Shown: positions 32,913 to 45,045, numbered from the stretch's first letter. The stretch is DNA of 64,000 bases from Dugong dugon (GCA_030035585.1 CM057465.1:34614001-34678000), one strand, 5' to 3'. The notes: a model not told the origin generated them from the sequence alone. Program-made: numbers and translations.

Positions 32913-35900
32913 AGGGCCTGCTGCTCTGGCAGGAAATAAAAGTACCTCTGTAGGTGCAATCCGTCCATTTTCTGAATAAGTGATATTTCCTTCAGACACA
33001 AAAGGGATTGCAAGCTGAAGAAGGGAATGATTTCTAAAAGCCATTCTGCAATTTCCTTGTGGGAAACTTTCAGTAGTGGTCTGTAATGGTTCTTAGTTCC
33101 CTAGACCAATTCACAAAGGACTTTTCATAGTAATAGAGTCTAGACAAAACCATGGAGAGCCATAATTCTGGGGGGAAATGAAAAAGAATGGCTTGGTGGT
33201 GTGGGACAAGAGGATCTCCATCTCACTGTAGCCTCACATTCTGTTTGGTGGAGAGATGGTGGAGGAGTGAACATTTTTAATGAGCCATGTCAAAAAGGAA
33301 AATGAAGTGTTCTAATGGACCAACTGGGGTGACTATTCCCAGAGGAGCATTGGTAAGTAAAGGCTGCAAGTAAGCTGGAAACTTAGATATATAGTCTTAA
33401 GACTGGAATTTGCTATATGTTAGCAGGAACACCTAGTTTCAATGCCACTTTGTGAGTTTGTAATTAAGGAGAAAAATGAAATGTAGCATCATAAAATCTT
33501 TGTAGACCAAGCTCTGGGAACAGCCCTGCCAGCACACAATTGCCGGTAAAGATGATAAGATCATTCATGTAATTACCTCAAGTGTTTGTAGTCCTTCATG
33601 ATGCATTAATTTAACAGGTACAGTGTTCCCTATCAGTGAAATAAACTGTATTTATCCTAACTCATGATTTAATGCAGAGGTGAAGCTGTTTTGTTTTTAC
33701 TGAAAAATGTGTGCTTTTCACAGTGTTCAGACATTCAAAGCAAGATGCATGGAACTGGATTGAATGTAGGCACCTGTTTTTTCAACCTGTATACAACTGA
33801 TCTCTTGTTCAGTCTACAAATAACTCACTAGGTTTTGTTGTTAATTTAAAATATGTGTATATACAGTTATTTTGCTGTACTTATGTAGAAACTTGTAGGA
33901 CACTGAGCATATGAGTTTGTGAGTATCTATTCTAGTGATGTGAGTAAGTCAATGTTAGAGGACAGGCCATTTATTGAGCAGTTCCTGTAGGCTAGGCACA
34001 TGCATGGTGCCTTCCAGTTTATCAAGAAAGTATCTTCTTACAAAGATGGAAGCTGCTGCCACCTCCCAAAGAGTTTTGGTCCTGCAGAAATAATTATCAG
34101 TTCTTCAAGAATATACGCACTACTAATTAAAATTAAAGAGTTCAAAGTATGTGTGACTTTTTGGGTTCCTTTTAAGTAATGCATCATCACCGCACTAAAT
34201 CTGAACAGAGGAAAATATACTTGAAAGTTAAATGGTGTTCACAAGACCTATCTGACATTACGGATAAACCAGAGATGTGGATCGTATAGGAGTTGAAGAG
34301 AATACTTTTAAGAATCTCAAATCAACTTGGATCAGTGTAGGGCTAGGTGGAATTCAATTGCCTTTTTGATCCCTGTGATTTTTATCACTTGCGGTTAGTA
34401 CTGACCCATAATCCTGCTTTTGGTATTCAGCTTCTGTAATATCCCAGATGGGAAAATATTATAGTCTCTCAAAGCTCCTGAATGCACATAATGAGGTGTC
34501 TTACTTTTGAAAATGTGACCTTTTGACCCTTGTTCACACTTTGATGCCAGTGAGATTGGTATATTGCTTTCTACTATTTTATTACTTTGTGGGATTATTT
34601 CTGAAGAAGCTCCTGGAATAGCGAAAGCCCAATAGGTACAAACACACTGCTATGTAATTAATTGTGACCTTGAACTGAAAAGCAGAGCTCAGTAGGTTTT
34701 ACTGCCAGTCTAACTGCAGCAGTTTCCAATTCAGATAGCCCTGGGACACTGTCTTATTGCCCCATGATTATTTTGTGTATTAAACCTAAGCATTTGTTAT
34801 AGTCAAGGTACTGCTAAAAAGGTGGCAGGATACATACACATTTTGAAATCATGACAATGGATTATTTCTATAGAAATACAGTAAATATTTGATGTCTTGT
34901 TAGAATTATTTTGTTGCTCTATTCTCTAAACCAGACAGGAACATGCAGTTTTATTCCATATGTTCAGAGGTCCTTACTTTTGTGGAAATGTCTAACACTG
35001 ACATCATTCCAGTTTTTCACTTCTTAAAATCATATCTTTTATATATTCAGTTAGGACTATTTTCACCCTGTCATGCAGAATGCTGAAGATATATTTCAGT
35101 ACATCATGTCTTTCTTTATAAGAGATGGCAGTTATTTCAGAAGTGACACGGGTATAGTGAAGAAGAGTGTTGGAGATGTGGGGAGTTATGTAAAATGGGA
35201 GAAATGGTTGCATTAATTGATAAAGGAGGGAAATGCTGGTATGGCAAAAGCCCATTAAGGGCTGCCCATGTAATATGTTAGACTTCAAGTCACATTTAAA
35301 CAGGGGTTAGAGAAAGCATCATCTGCAAGTGACAATGAACACTCCATCAATGTCTATCCATATAGACTATTTTTTGTTCTTTCTCTCTCAATTGCCATCA
35401 GTCAGAAGTGTGGGCCAGGTGCACACATCTGCATACAGCTGTGACTGGCTACTTTAATAAATTTACTGAAAACTTCACCCACTTGTGATTGCTAGTGCTC
35501 TCCAGAGTAAAATTAATTTATCAATTTAAAGCTAGCCTAATACTTACTTCCCTATTTATTTTTTAGGTGTTGCTTCTTTTAATTTAGACTATCATTGTTG
35601 CTTTTTCTTGCATTGATGGTAAAATGTCATCATTTCAGAAGCAGTAAGTGTAGTCTGATCATTGTCACAGGTGTTGAGGACAGCTTGAAATTGTTTATGT
35701 TGTAAAGTGATTAAAGATCTGTCTTCTTAAGAGAAAATATGGAGAAAAGTTACCAAAGAAGAGAGCGCTTAGCTGAGATACAGCCAGCCCTCCTGTTCTT
35801 TGATGTTCGTGAAGGATAGGCTCATTAAATAGTGCTTTATTTGTAGAAGTCTGCTTGACTTCGTTTTTGTTCGTGTGCATGAGATAGGTTAAAGGAACTA

Positions 35901-36735
35901 TGGGGGAGGATGTGTTCTAAAGCAAAACCACATCTTTTATTAATTGTAGGATTCTGAAGTATGATTGCCAATATGAATGGATTGTACTAGGAGTTTCAAC
36001 AAAATTGATTAATCATTATCTGCTTACTCACTCTCCAAATTTTTAATTTTGAGCTACACTAAGCAGCTAGTGTGCCAATATTATTATACGAATCTATAAT
36101 TAATGTACAGGCACAAATATGAGTGTCAAGTTCTCAAAGAAACTAGTAGTGGAATTGTGGCATACTAAACAGTGATACCAGTTAACACTGCACCTACTTT
36201 TTGCCTTGCCTCGTGATCTTTTATAACATGATGCTACAAACAACTGTCTAAAATTAGGCTGTTTTCTGCACAGAAGTGATAAAGTGATTCTAGAAACTTC
36301 TGTCCCAGATATGAACTTGGAATCGCCTTTATCATATCTTATGAAGTTTTCAGATACACTTCTGAAGGTTTATATGACCTTGTCATTTTTGTTCCTGGCA
36401 GCACACATTTTTGATGTAAACAGACTTGGGATAACAGAAGGAACTGGAAACGGTTAAAAGTGTGTGCTATAAAAGCATGCTTCGTGGTTCTACTCCTTTA
36501 TTCTAAACCAGACCACACACTGTATCTTGATTAGTGGATTTAAGGTGTCAATGGATATAGTGACCATATATCTTTGATCATATTTAATGACCATATATAT
36601 ACATACATAAATAGGCAAAATAAACAGACCAAAAATATATGATACAGTTTTGAACATCTTGAAGAGAAAATCAGTGTAAGTTGTTATTATGATTGTTGTT
36701 AATCATGATCTCAGTGATAATAATGATCACTATCA
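32913..36735. other. Largely unique DNA, no gene seen
   Basis: The longest stretch without a recognisable young repeat in the first half of the window. No splice-flanked coding frame, tRNA or snRNA recognised. The only open frames are of 60-95 codons without motifs. Confidence 0.45.
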
Positions 36736-36744
36736 TATAGGCTT

Positions 36745-36953
36745 GTTGTTGTTGCTGAGTGGCATTGAGTTGATTCCGACTAATAGAGACCCTATAGCAC
36801 AGAGTAGAACTGCCCCATAGGGTTTCCTAGGCTAAAATCTTACAGAAGCAGACTGCTACATCTCTCTTTTGCAGAGCGATTGGTGGATTCGAACAGCTGA
36901 CCTTTCAGTTAGAAGCTGATTGCTTTGCCACTGTGTCACTAGTGCTCCTTCTA
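36745..36953 (-). repeat. AfroSINE, long subfamily
   Basis: Begins with a 'gttgttgttgct' tail, then 'agtagaactgccccatagg', 'acagaagcagactgctacat' and 'cactgtgtcactagtgctcc'. Flanked by 'tataggctt' (36736-36744) and 'tataagctt' (36954-36962). Confidence 0.92.
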
Positions 36954-36962
36954 TATAAGCTT

Positions 36963-37321
36963 CTTGTTGTTGTTAGGTGCCATCAAGTTGGTTCTGACTC
37001 ATAGCGACCCTATATACAACAGAATGAAACACTGCTCCGTCCTGCGCCATCCTCACAGTCATCGTTATGCTTGAGCCCATTGTTGCAGCCACTGTGTCAG
37101 TTCATCTCTTGAGGGTCCTTCTCTTTTTTGCTGACCCTCTACTTACCAAACATGATGTCCTTCTCCGAAGGCTGGTCCCTCCTGATAACATGTCCAAAGT
37201 ACATGAGATGAAGTCTTGCCATCCTCAGTTCTAAGGAGCATTCTGGCTGTACTTCTTCCAAGACAGTTCTTCTTCTGGCAGTCCATGGTATATCCAATAT
37301 TCTTCACCAACAGCATAATTC
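36963..37321 (-). mobile_element. RTE-type LINE 3'-end fragment
   Basis: The longest RTE fragment here: 'cttgttgttgttaggtgcca', 'caacagaatgaaacactgct', 'gagcccattgttgcagccac', 'aacatgtccaaagtacatga', 'ggcagtccatggtatatcca'. Flanked by 'atataagctt' (36953-36962) and 'atataggctt' (37322-37331). Confidence 0.92.
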
Positions 37322-37331
37322 ATATAGGCTT

Positions 37332-37511
37332 CAGAACCAAAAAAGCCAAACCCATTGCTATTGAGTCAATTGCAACTCATAGCAACCCTATAGGACAGAG
37401 TAGAACTGCCCCATGTGGTTTCCAGGGAGCACATGGTAGATTTGAACTGCTGACCATTTGGTTAGCAACCACAGCTCTTAACCACTACACTACCAGGGTT
37501 TCCACTGGCTG
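37332..37511 (-). repeat. AfroSINE, short subfamily
   Basis: 'aaaaaagccaaacccattgc' tail, 'acagagtagaactgcccc', 'ttgaactgctgaccatttgg' and a head ending 'ctaccagggtttcc'. Flanked by 'tataggctt' at 37323-37331 and 37512-37520, the same site sequence as the two elements before it. Confidence 0.92.
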
Positions 37512-37765
37512 TATAGGCTTAGTAAGCTTTAATGCTTGTTTCTTCTCAAATCACTTTCCCTTGTCTTTAAGAAACACTTGAGTTGTTCTGGCTCTTATCA
37601 TTTCATAATGTAATGACTAGATTACAACTTTTTTCTTCTAAGATAATATTGAAAAACTGTATATATACTAAATGCAGGAAATTTAGAAAATGGAATATAC
37701 TAATGCACCAATTTGTTCTTATATCTCTACACATATATCGTTGGATTTTTACGTCTTTATTATAT

Positions 37766-37922
37766 GCATAAACCCATTGCTGTCAAGTCAATTCCGATTC
37801 ATAGCGACCCTGTAGGACAGAGTAGAACTGCCCCATAGGGTTTCCAGGGAGCAGCTGGTGGATTTGAACTGCTAACCTTTTGGTTAGTTGCCAAACGCGT
37901 AACCACTGCACCACCAGGGCTC
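37766..37922 (-). repeat. AfroSINE, short subfamily
   Basis: A complete minus-strand short form with 'cagagtagaactgccccata' and 'accactgcaccaccagggct'. The duplication 'tattatat' is at 37758-37765 and 37923-37930. Confidence 0.93.
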
Positions 37923-38084
37923 TATTATATATAATTTTCTAAAGAAAATATGGTATATTTTGTGGCCTCCCTTGAATTTCCAATTATTTCACTGTCAGTT
38001 TCTCTGTTAAGCTGTTTATAAAAGGAGCTGGGAATTTTCTTCATTTGACTAGAAAAATATATACATCTGAACATAACCATATTT

Positions 38085-38720
38085 TTTTTTACTTAGTTTA
38101 GAATAATACTTTTGTAAAAATAATTTATTTTTGTTGTATTGTTGAGAATATATACAGCAGAACATACACCAATTCAACAATTCCTACACATACAGCTCTG
38201 TGACATTAATTGCATTCTTTGAGTTGGGCAACCATTCTCACCCTCCTTTTACGAGTTGTTCTTCCTGTATTAACATAAACTCACTGCCCCTAAGTTTCCT
38301 GTCTAATCTTTCCAGTTGTACTTGTCAAATTTGATCCCATAAAAATAGATCTTAAAAGAGCACAATGCTCAAGGAAGACATTCTTTATTAGTTAGGCTAA
38401 ACTATTGTATGGTTTAAAGAAAGCATAAGGAGATATTTTTGGTTTAAGATTTAAAGTTATCTCAGGGAAATAGTTTCAGGAGTTCATCCAACCTCCATGG
38501 CTCCAGAAAATCTGGATTCCATGAGAATTTAAAATTCTGTTGTGCATTTTCCCCCTTTTGATCAGAATTCTTCTATAGAACTATAGAGTCTTTCACCAAA
38601 GTGTTTAGTAATGGTAGCCAGGCAGCATGCAGTTCTTCTGCATAACACAACCATTTTAAAACAATAGTTCAGTGATGTCCAGTTTTCTTCCTTGAGGCTC
38701 TAGGTAAGGATAACCAGGAG
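38085..38720 (-). repeat. Probable 3' UTR of an older elephant L1 subfamily
   Basis: 'acagcagaacatacaccaat', 'gcaaccattctcaccctcc', 'aagagcacaatgctcaagg', 'tagtttcaggagttcatcca' form a series I recall as a common high-copy elephant repeat. Orientation and L1 membership are inferred. It is not the same 3' UTR as that of the L1 at 18757. Confidence 0.45.
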
Positions 38721-38911
38721 GATTGCAATTTCAGAAAGCTTACTGTGAAGTAGTCAGGTAGGTAAGAACTCATGAGTACAAGAACCATTGGAGTGCTGAG
38801 TGTCAGAAACAGGGCTAAATAGATTTCTGTTTATTTCCAAGAGCCAAATATTTGAGACTAATGAAAATATTAGAACATGATTTGACACTAGAATGGCTTA
38901 AGGAACAAAAA

Positions 38912-38998
38912 CAAGAGTGGCTGGTGGATTTGAACTGCCAACCTTTTGGTTAGCAGCTGACCTTTTGGTTAGCAGCTGAGCTCCTAATCACTGAGGTC
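38912..38998 (-). repeat. AfroSINE head fragment with internal duplication
   Basis: Only the inverted 5' part is present ('gagtggctggtggatttgaa'). The block 'ccttttggttagcagctga' occurs twice in tandem at about 38942-38979. Confidence 0.85.
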
Positions 38999-38999
38999 T

Positions 39000-39925
39000 G
39001 ATACCATACAGTGTGTTTATTCAGTCAACTATTGGACCCTGTGTTAGCACAGTTGCTTGAAATTTAGAGTTTTCAAGAGTTCTTCTATTCTTTTTACCTG
39101 TTCCTATTTAATTCTTGAATACCCGAAGTGCATGCCGAGGCAGATGATAATTTCAACACTTGCTCAGTATGACTGGCCTTGACATATAAGCACTTGATTG
39201 ACAGGTGACCTATACATAGGAATAGCTGCTGCCACCACCCACTACCTCCCCATTGTTGATGGCCTCTCCAACAGGCATTGTCCCAAGTTGTTGAAGGAAC
39301 TGCCAGCACCTCTTTCCATCTCCTACCTTCATCTCATTCATTAAAAAACAAACAAAATACACTATGAGACATTTATTGAACCAGGTCTGGTGTGTGGAAT
39401 CTGGGGTGGGTTTCTATTGGAATCCCCCTATTCATTCCTCATTTCTTCCAGAGCTGTATAGACACAAAACGTTGGCTAAGTGGGTGCAAAGACTAGTCTT
39501 AGAAACAGAGTATGCGTGCAAGTGTCCCAAAACTCTTCTAAAGCAGATCATCTTTGAGATGATCAGAAGAAAGAAAGGCCCAGAAGAGGCCAAATCTAAG
39601 TTTTCTGTTCCATAAAGCTGGAATTGTCACTCCATTGAGCAGACCTGAAAATACTAATCAAGTTAGTTATATGGATGATGATGGACAGAGAGAACCTGCT
39701 CTGAGCCTGCCCAAAAAAGAGGACGCCGTTAGGGGAGCTTGTCATAAATGAGCAATGTAATGGAAGAGAAATGATGGTGTCCGCGACGCTGTCTTTAGCA
39801 GAAAACAACCCTCCCACTAATAATACATGATCCTCTATATCACCCATAACCTAATCAGTCAGACTAGCAATTATGTCTTTGGATCTTTGTAAACTGAGGG
39901 GAGAGGGGGGAGGGTAGTATCATCA
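39000..39925. other. Unique DNA, no gene seen
   Basis: Three open frames of 71-83 codons (39094-39847, both strands) show no recognisable domain. No repeat identified. Confidence 0.4.
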
Positions 39926-39929
39926 GAAC

Positions 39930-41024
39930 CCATCTGACTTCAGGGGGGATAATGCAAATCAAGATCAACCTGAGGCTGATTTCTATGAGGTGGAGGTCAG
40001 ACATACCTCTACTCTCCAGCCTTTTTACCGATTCTGACACCAGTCATCCCTTCCATGGCACTCTCTACTTCTCTCCTGGGTTTGATAATCTGTTGGAAGG
40101 GCCGCGCAGTTAAGGGGTTTATTAAGGAAGTAACAGGGTACAACTCAGGATCAGGATCAGGAAGCATGCAGGCAAAGTTTCCTTTCTTCAGTGCAGGACA
40201 CCTCTCTCAGCTCCTCTCAGCTGTGCAGATCTCTCTCTTTCTCTTTCAGAACAGGCCTCTTTTTAGCCTCTTGAAGACAGGCTCCTCTCAGCCCCCTGAG
40301 GGCAGGCTTCTCTTGACCCCCTGAGGACAGGCGCCTTTCAGCCTCCTAAGGATGGGCCCCTCTTGTCTCTGTCAGGACAAGCTTGTCTCAGCCCCCTCAG
40401 AACAGGCTCCTCTTGGTCGTGCCATCTGTCACAACAGGCTCTGCCACTGGGCCCCTTCCCAGCCTGTTGCTGTCTTCGGTGTTACAGCCCTTGATCATGT
40501 TACAGCTCTTTTTAGAGGGTTCCTTGCCTTCTCTCTCTCTACTTCCTCTTCTTTCTTCCTTTTGCTTCTTCCTGCTGCTTCTTTTCCTACTTCTTTCTGT
40601 CTCTAAAAACCCCTGCAAGGCTGGCTGCTTAAATACACAAATTTCTTGTCAATTTCAAGGCTTACTACCCCCACCAGGGCCATGAACTGACCAGTCCCCT
40701 CTAGGTAGGCCACAGACACCTCATTTGCATAATCTCTTCATTTGCATAGTGTATTGACCAGTCCCTGCAAGGTGCATACCAATCACAGAGCAGGCTGCAG
40801 CCCAGGGCCAGGCAGAAGTTATCAAACCATCCTTGTTTGCAGCTTACCCAGGAAATGTCAATCAACCTGGACAAAAGTAACACACCCTCTGGGGTAGAAA
40901 ACTAGGGCAAAGGTGGCTCAGGGCTAAGTTGAAAAATCTCACAGACTGTTTTTCCAAAGAATCAAGGCAAAAGGCCACATAAAGGAACTCATTTCAAAAC
41001 AGTCTTATAAAGAGTAGTGTAACA
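39930..41024 (-). repeat. LTR-type fossil with internal minisatellite
   Basis: About 1.1 kb. On the minus strand it starts TGTTAC near 41024 and carries an AATAAA signal (inverted, within 'ggggtttattaaggaagtaa', near 40117). Its first 200 plus-strand bases match the fossil at 16955-17662. The middle holds tandem 'aggacaggc...cctc' units. No coding is recognised, so it is probably a solo LTR. Family and age are uncertain, but it looks older than the full-length L1. Confidence 0.5.
40255..40420. repeat. Minisatellite of about 33-bp units
   Basis: Five or six imperfect units of the type 'ctgaggacaggctcctctc' followed by 'agccccc' are seen in tandem, each with the 'acaggc' and 'ctcttg/ctctca' marks. 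Confidence 0.8.
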
Positions 41025-41029
41025 GGGAA

Positions 41030-41225
41030 TTAAGAGCAAAAGCTCTGGAATAAGACCAAGTTTGATTCTTGGCTCTGGCACTTTGTAAAATTACTCAATT
41101 TCTCTCTTTGCATAGTTTCCTTGTCTGGATTATTTCATAAAATGACTGGGAGTATTGAAAATTATAATATATAAGGCATTTGGAGCAATGCCTTAAGTTA
41201 AGAAACACTCAATAACTGGTAGCTA
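41030..41225 (+). repeat. MIR SINE
   Basis: 'agctctggaataagacca', 'ttgattcttggctctggcac', 'gtttccttgtctggatt' and 'aacactcaataactggta' give the MIR order. Confidence 0.8.
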
Positions 41226-41229
41226 CTGG

Positions 41230-42140
41230 GGGGTGGGGGGACTAAATAGTTGGATGTAGCCCCTCCTCTGTGGGTAGAGGCCAGAATGTGAGTTGAGGAG
41301 CAGAATGTTACTCCCTTCTCATCACCTGATTTACTTTGAGGCCTGGAAGTGCTAGTGTTGAGTGACTTCCAGTCAGCTCAATTCATAGCAGCCCATTTTA
41401 GATTTCCCTCTTCCATCTGCATTTAATAAACAATTAAAGCACTCTTAAGAGCATGCCCCCTAAAAGATAAAGGGCTTCTTTATTTGGGAGTGGAGGAAAA
41501 AAAGTGGAAGTAGAACTAACAAACAAACCCTCTGTATTCTTTACCCTAGCCCCAGGGTGGAATTTCCCTGTGGATCTGGACTTTCCTTCCTGGCTTATGT
41601 TGGATTTAGTGGCTCATCCTAGGTCATAGTTCAGCCTGCCAGTTTCCTGGAGAGCTTCTTCAGAGAAGGAGAGTTGGTGATCAGTACGTCTCACCTTCAA
41701 ATATGGATATAACCCAAATTTAAAAATTAATGATGCTGTACTGTCTGTTTAGAATCAATTTCTTATGTACATTTTAGCATAATTGCAAAGCAGTTTCTTG
41801 ATGTCCAGTGGGTATAGCTCTTATCTAAGAATGGTCTACAATACATTCACAAGGTTCTATATATTGTGTACTATCTTCCAGTATACTGGACAGGTTTAGA
41901 TAAGTCATTATTTCAGAGACAGGAATGAAATTTTGAATGAAATTTTACTCAAGTGAGTAAATCTGCTTGTATGTGTTTTATATATTGAATTTTAACATAA
42001 TATTTTGTTTCGAGAAGGAGTTCAGCAATTTAAAATCAGAAACCGTATTTAAACGATAGAATATTTTACTTGAATTCGTTGTGTATTTATGGAGTGTCTG
42101 TTGGCACTTTGTGGATGCTAACATTAATAATACTCTACTA
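41230..42140. other. Unique DNA, no gene seen
   Basis: Nothing recognised. Confidence 0.4.
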
Positions 42141-42149
42141 TGTTAACTG

Positions 42150-42283
42150 CCATGGGAGAAAGATGTGGCACTCTGCTTCTGTAAAGATTTACAGCCTCGG
42201 AAACCCTGTAGGGCAGTTCTACTCAGCCCTACAGGGTTCCTGTGGGTCGGAATCGACTTGACGGCAGTGGGTTTTGGTTTGAG
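42150..42283 (+). repeat. AfroSINE 3' part, tail-to-tail with the next
   Basis: It starts inside the long-subfamily insert ('gggagaaagatgtggcactc') and runs to the tail 'gtgggtcggaatcgacttga'. The 5' head is missing. 'tgttaactg' at 42141-42149 precedes it. Confidence 0.9.
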
Positions 42284-42292
42284 TGTTAATTG

Positions 42293-42475
42293 CATCTGAT
42301 TCATGGTGACCACATGTATGTCAAAGTGGAACCATGCTCCATAGGGTTTTTAATGGCTGATTTTTCAGAAGTAGATCACCAGGGCTTTCTTCTGAGATGT
42401 CTGTGGGTGGACTTGAACCGCCAACATTTTGGTTAGCAGGTTAGAGCATTAACCGTTTGTGCCTCCCAGGGACTC
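42293..42475 (-). repeat. AfroSINE, older long subfamily
   Basis: Inverted form with 'ccatgctccatagggttttt', 'ttcagaagtagatcaccagg' and a head ending 'gtgcctcccagggactc'. 'tgttaactg' follows at 42476-42484, and a near copy ('tgttaattg') sits at its start. Confidence 0.88.
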
Positions 42476-42584
42476 TGTTAACTGTAACACCCTTGGGTTT
42501 TCATTTACACTGATCACCTCCCCCTTGCTCCACAAAGTGGGTTAGGCTCCTAACTAATAATTGAGTAGCAACCTGCAATTCACA

Positions 42585-42712
42585 AGGCACCTTTTCTTGC
42601 ATTTCCTTCCATCCTGACAACAACCCTACAAAGCTGTAGGTTAGATAGTGTTCATGTCCATTATAGGGACAAGGACTTGCCCAAGGTCACAGAGCTCACC
42701 AGGTTGCATCTT
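42585..42712 (-). repeat. MIR SINE
   Basis: The inverted MIR text 'acaacaaccctacaaagctg' and 'acttgcccaaggtcacagag' is unmistakable. Confidence 0.9.
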
Positions 42713-42714
42713 TT

Positions 42715-44345
42715 TTATTTTGCTTAGTGGTGTATGATTTTATTTTCAGTTTTTATCCTCTTGCATTTAGCACATTTCCTGTGTGGATGGAAATTACGTA
42801 TCAAATAATTTCTTTCTCAAAAATATCTAATTTCTTACTGCATTGTTAAAAATCAGTTTGAAGGATATAAGTCTACAGAAGTTTTTCTGTTAAACGTTTA
42901 TGTTATGTGAGTCTGAGTATGGTTTACTTTTTTTGAGCAAATGCTTTTCAAGAGCTACACTGACTCTAAAAACGTCTTTTGAAAAGGTTTGAAAAACTAG
43001 AGCCCACGTTTGGGAAACTCCAGTTTTTTGTTGGCATTAAACACGGTTTGATCTTATTACACTTGTCATACTTGGAAACTTAGACTCAAGGTTCCCCATC
43101 TATCTTATTAAAGGTGACTGATTCCATAAAATGACATTAGGAAGCTTCATTTAATTGTTAGGAAAATGTATTGTAAGGCTTGCAGGTTACATTTAAAGTT
43201 GTTAGGCAACACAAAGATCATTGTCAGTCCACACAGGTAAGTCCACACTGAATCTCAGCTTCTCAGTTTTGTCTGCCCATCAGCCACTAGAGAACCCACA
43301 GAGCTTGGCTACGTGGTCTCTCGGCTGTGCCAGTGACACATGTGAGTATATGCCTGCATGTGAGCCACTGTGCTCTCCTGTAGTGAGGCAGAATGTTCTG
43401 TTGGACCTCATTCACATGCAGCATTGCTCACCATGGTGGAAACGAATAGAAAGTGGAGCCTGTCACAGTGGTGAGATTGCTAGCCATTTCAAGGCCTTTC
43501 TTATTTTTGAGGGATTATAAAGAAAATAAAATAGAGGCATGCCCATCTTTGGTCTTAATTTACAGTGTGCTTGATTGGCTTGATGCAAAATGAAATGATC
43601 TATATAAATAGCCCTTTTGGTGTTCTACTTTGATATATGTTTTTTAAATAGTGCTATGGTTACAAGCATCACAATTTCCCATTGTCTGTGTTTTCACACA
43701 CGCTTGTAGTGGTGTTGTGCTCATCAAAACACGCACATTCAGTTATGAGGCAAGGCTGCCTCTTCTGAAGAATGTGACTGAAACCACGGATTCTCCTGCC
43801 TGCTTTTAAAATTTTGCTCGTGGTAGTTAATTGTATATTTTTTCATTAAAATTAGATGTTTTCTTTTTAAACTCTATCTGGCTGCTTGACTCAATGGCAC
43901 TGTTAGGTACAACATGGTAGTTTAGCCTCATACTATTTTAGTAAGAAGGGCTTCTATCTTTTAACAGTTGCTGGTATTGACAGTTTGTAGTGTTTGCAAA
44001 TGTACAAAAACACTTGTTCGTACATGTTATTTTCTAATTAACCTTGGGAAAGGGTTTAGGGTTAAGCTTTACAAATGATGTGAACTTCATAATTAATGTT
44101 TTACTCAGCTTTGCTCTGTAGAGTATTTTTATATAATTGTGTACCGATACAGTGATTCCTACATTGCTTTGGGGGAAAAACACACTCATAATAAATAAAA
44201 ATGAGGCTTAACATTTCTGTAGCATTTGCCATTTTGCAAACTCTTTCATCTCCACCAAAGGGTAATAAATTAGTGGTCCAGCTAAATGTATGCTACTAAG
44301 AATATACAGGAATATAACAATGATCTTTTAAAATGCACTGTGCAT
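42715..44345. other. Unique DNA, no gene seen
   Basis: Nothing recognised. The 99-codon open frame at 43221-43520 has no motif or homology I can name. Confidence 0.4.
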
Positions 44346-44349
44346 CCAG

Positions 44350-44850
44350 TTTTATCACTCACCTTCCTAAAACCCATGAATGACTTTTCAGTGCATTTAG
44401 AGTACAGTCTGAACCCCTTCACTTAGCCCATGAGGCCCTTCATAATCTCGCCCCATCTCCCCTCCAGTGTCATCTCCTGCCACACTTTACCTCACTTATT
44501 CTTCTCTGGCCACATTGACGATCTCTCTCTAAGTTCTGTGAACCATTCACACGCTTTCTCACCTTAAGGCTGTTGCACTGGCTGCTGCCTCTTCCTGGAA
44601 TATTCATTGCTTTACTGTTTTGCATAGCTGGCTTCTCACCATTCAGTTATTTGGTATTAATGGAAGTTCCTCAGAGAAAATGCTCCCGCTCCCTCCATCA
44701 TAACACCGTGTTGGTTCCCTTCTTCACAGTCATTTCAGTTTGTATATTATCTGTGTAGTAAGCTTGCTTGTCTACCTCCACCAGGTCGGGGACACTACGT
44801 GACTTGTTCCCATTGTATTGGATACCTTTCATATGATACAAACTTTGCTA
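44350..44850 (+). repeat. L2 LINE 3' portion
   Basis: 'gcccttcataatctcgcccc', 'gtgtcatctcctgccacact', 'tggctgctgcctcttcctgg', 'cttctcaccattcagttatt' and 'aggtcggggacactacgtga' give a long collinear match to the L2 terminal region. Confidence 0.88.
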
Positions 44851-44991
44851 TGCAACAAAGAAGAAAAGATTATGTGGGTCCGTTAACAGTGACTCATTCA
44901 ACAACTGTGTAATGAGCACTTACCATTAGAATGCGACTGTTGATAAAAGCTAAACAAGGAAATATTGATCTTGTCCCAAAGCGTATCTTTT

Positions 44992-45045
44992 GTTGTTGTT
45001 AGTTGCTGTAGAATCAGCTCCAGCTCATGGCGACCTTACAAACTA
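44992..45045 (-). repeat. AfroSINE/RTE 3'-end stub
   Basis: 'tgttgttgttagttgctgta' and 'gctcatggcgacctta' show only the terminal core. Confidence 0.75.

Noticed and set aside
40255-40420. CRISPR-like array of direct repeats
   Set aside because: The units are imperfect and contiguous without unique spacers, in mammalian DNA. It is a minisatellite.
40352-40685. Two overlapping frames of 84-100 codons
   Set aside because: Both are products of the minisatellite and pyrimidine-rich part of an LTR-type fossil.
43221-43520. A 99-codon frame in non-repeat DNA
   Set aside because: No motif, no splice evidence and a length expected by chance in 64 kb.
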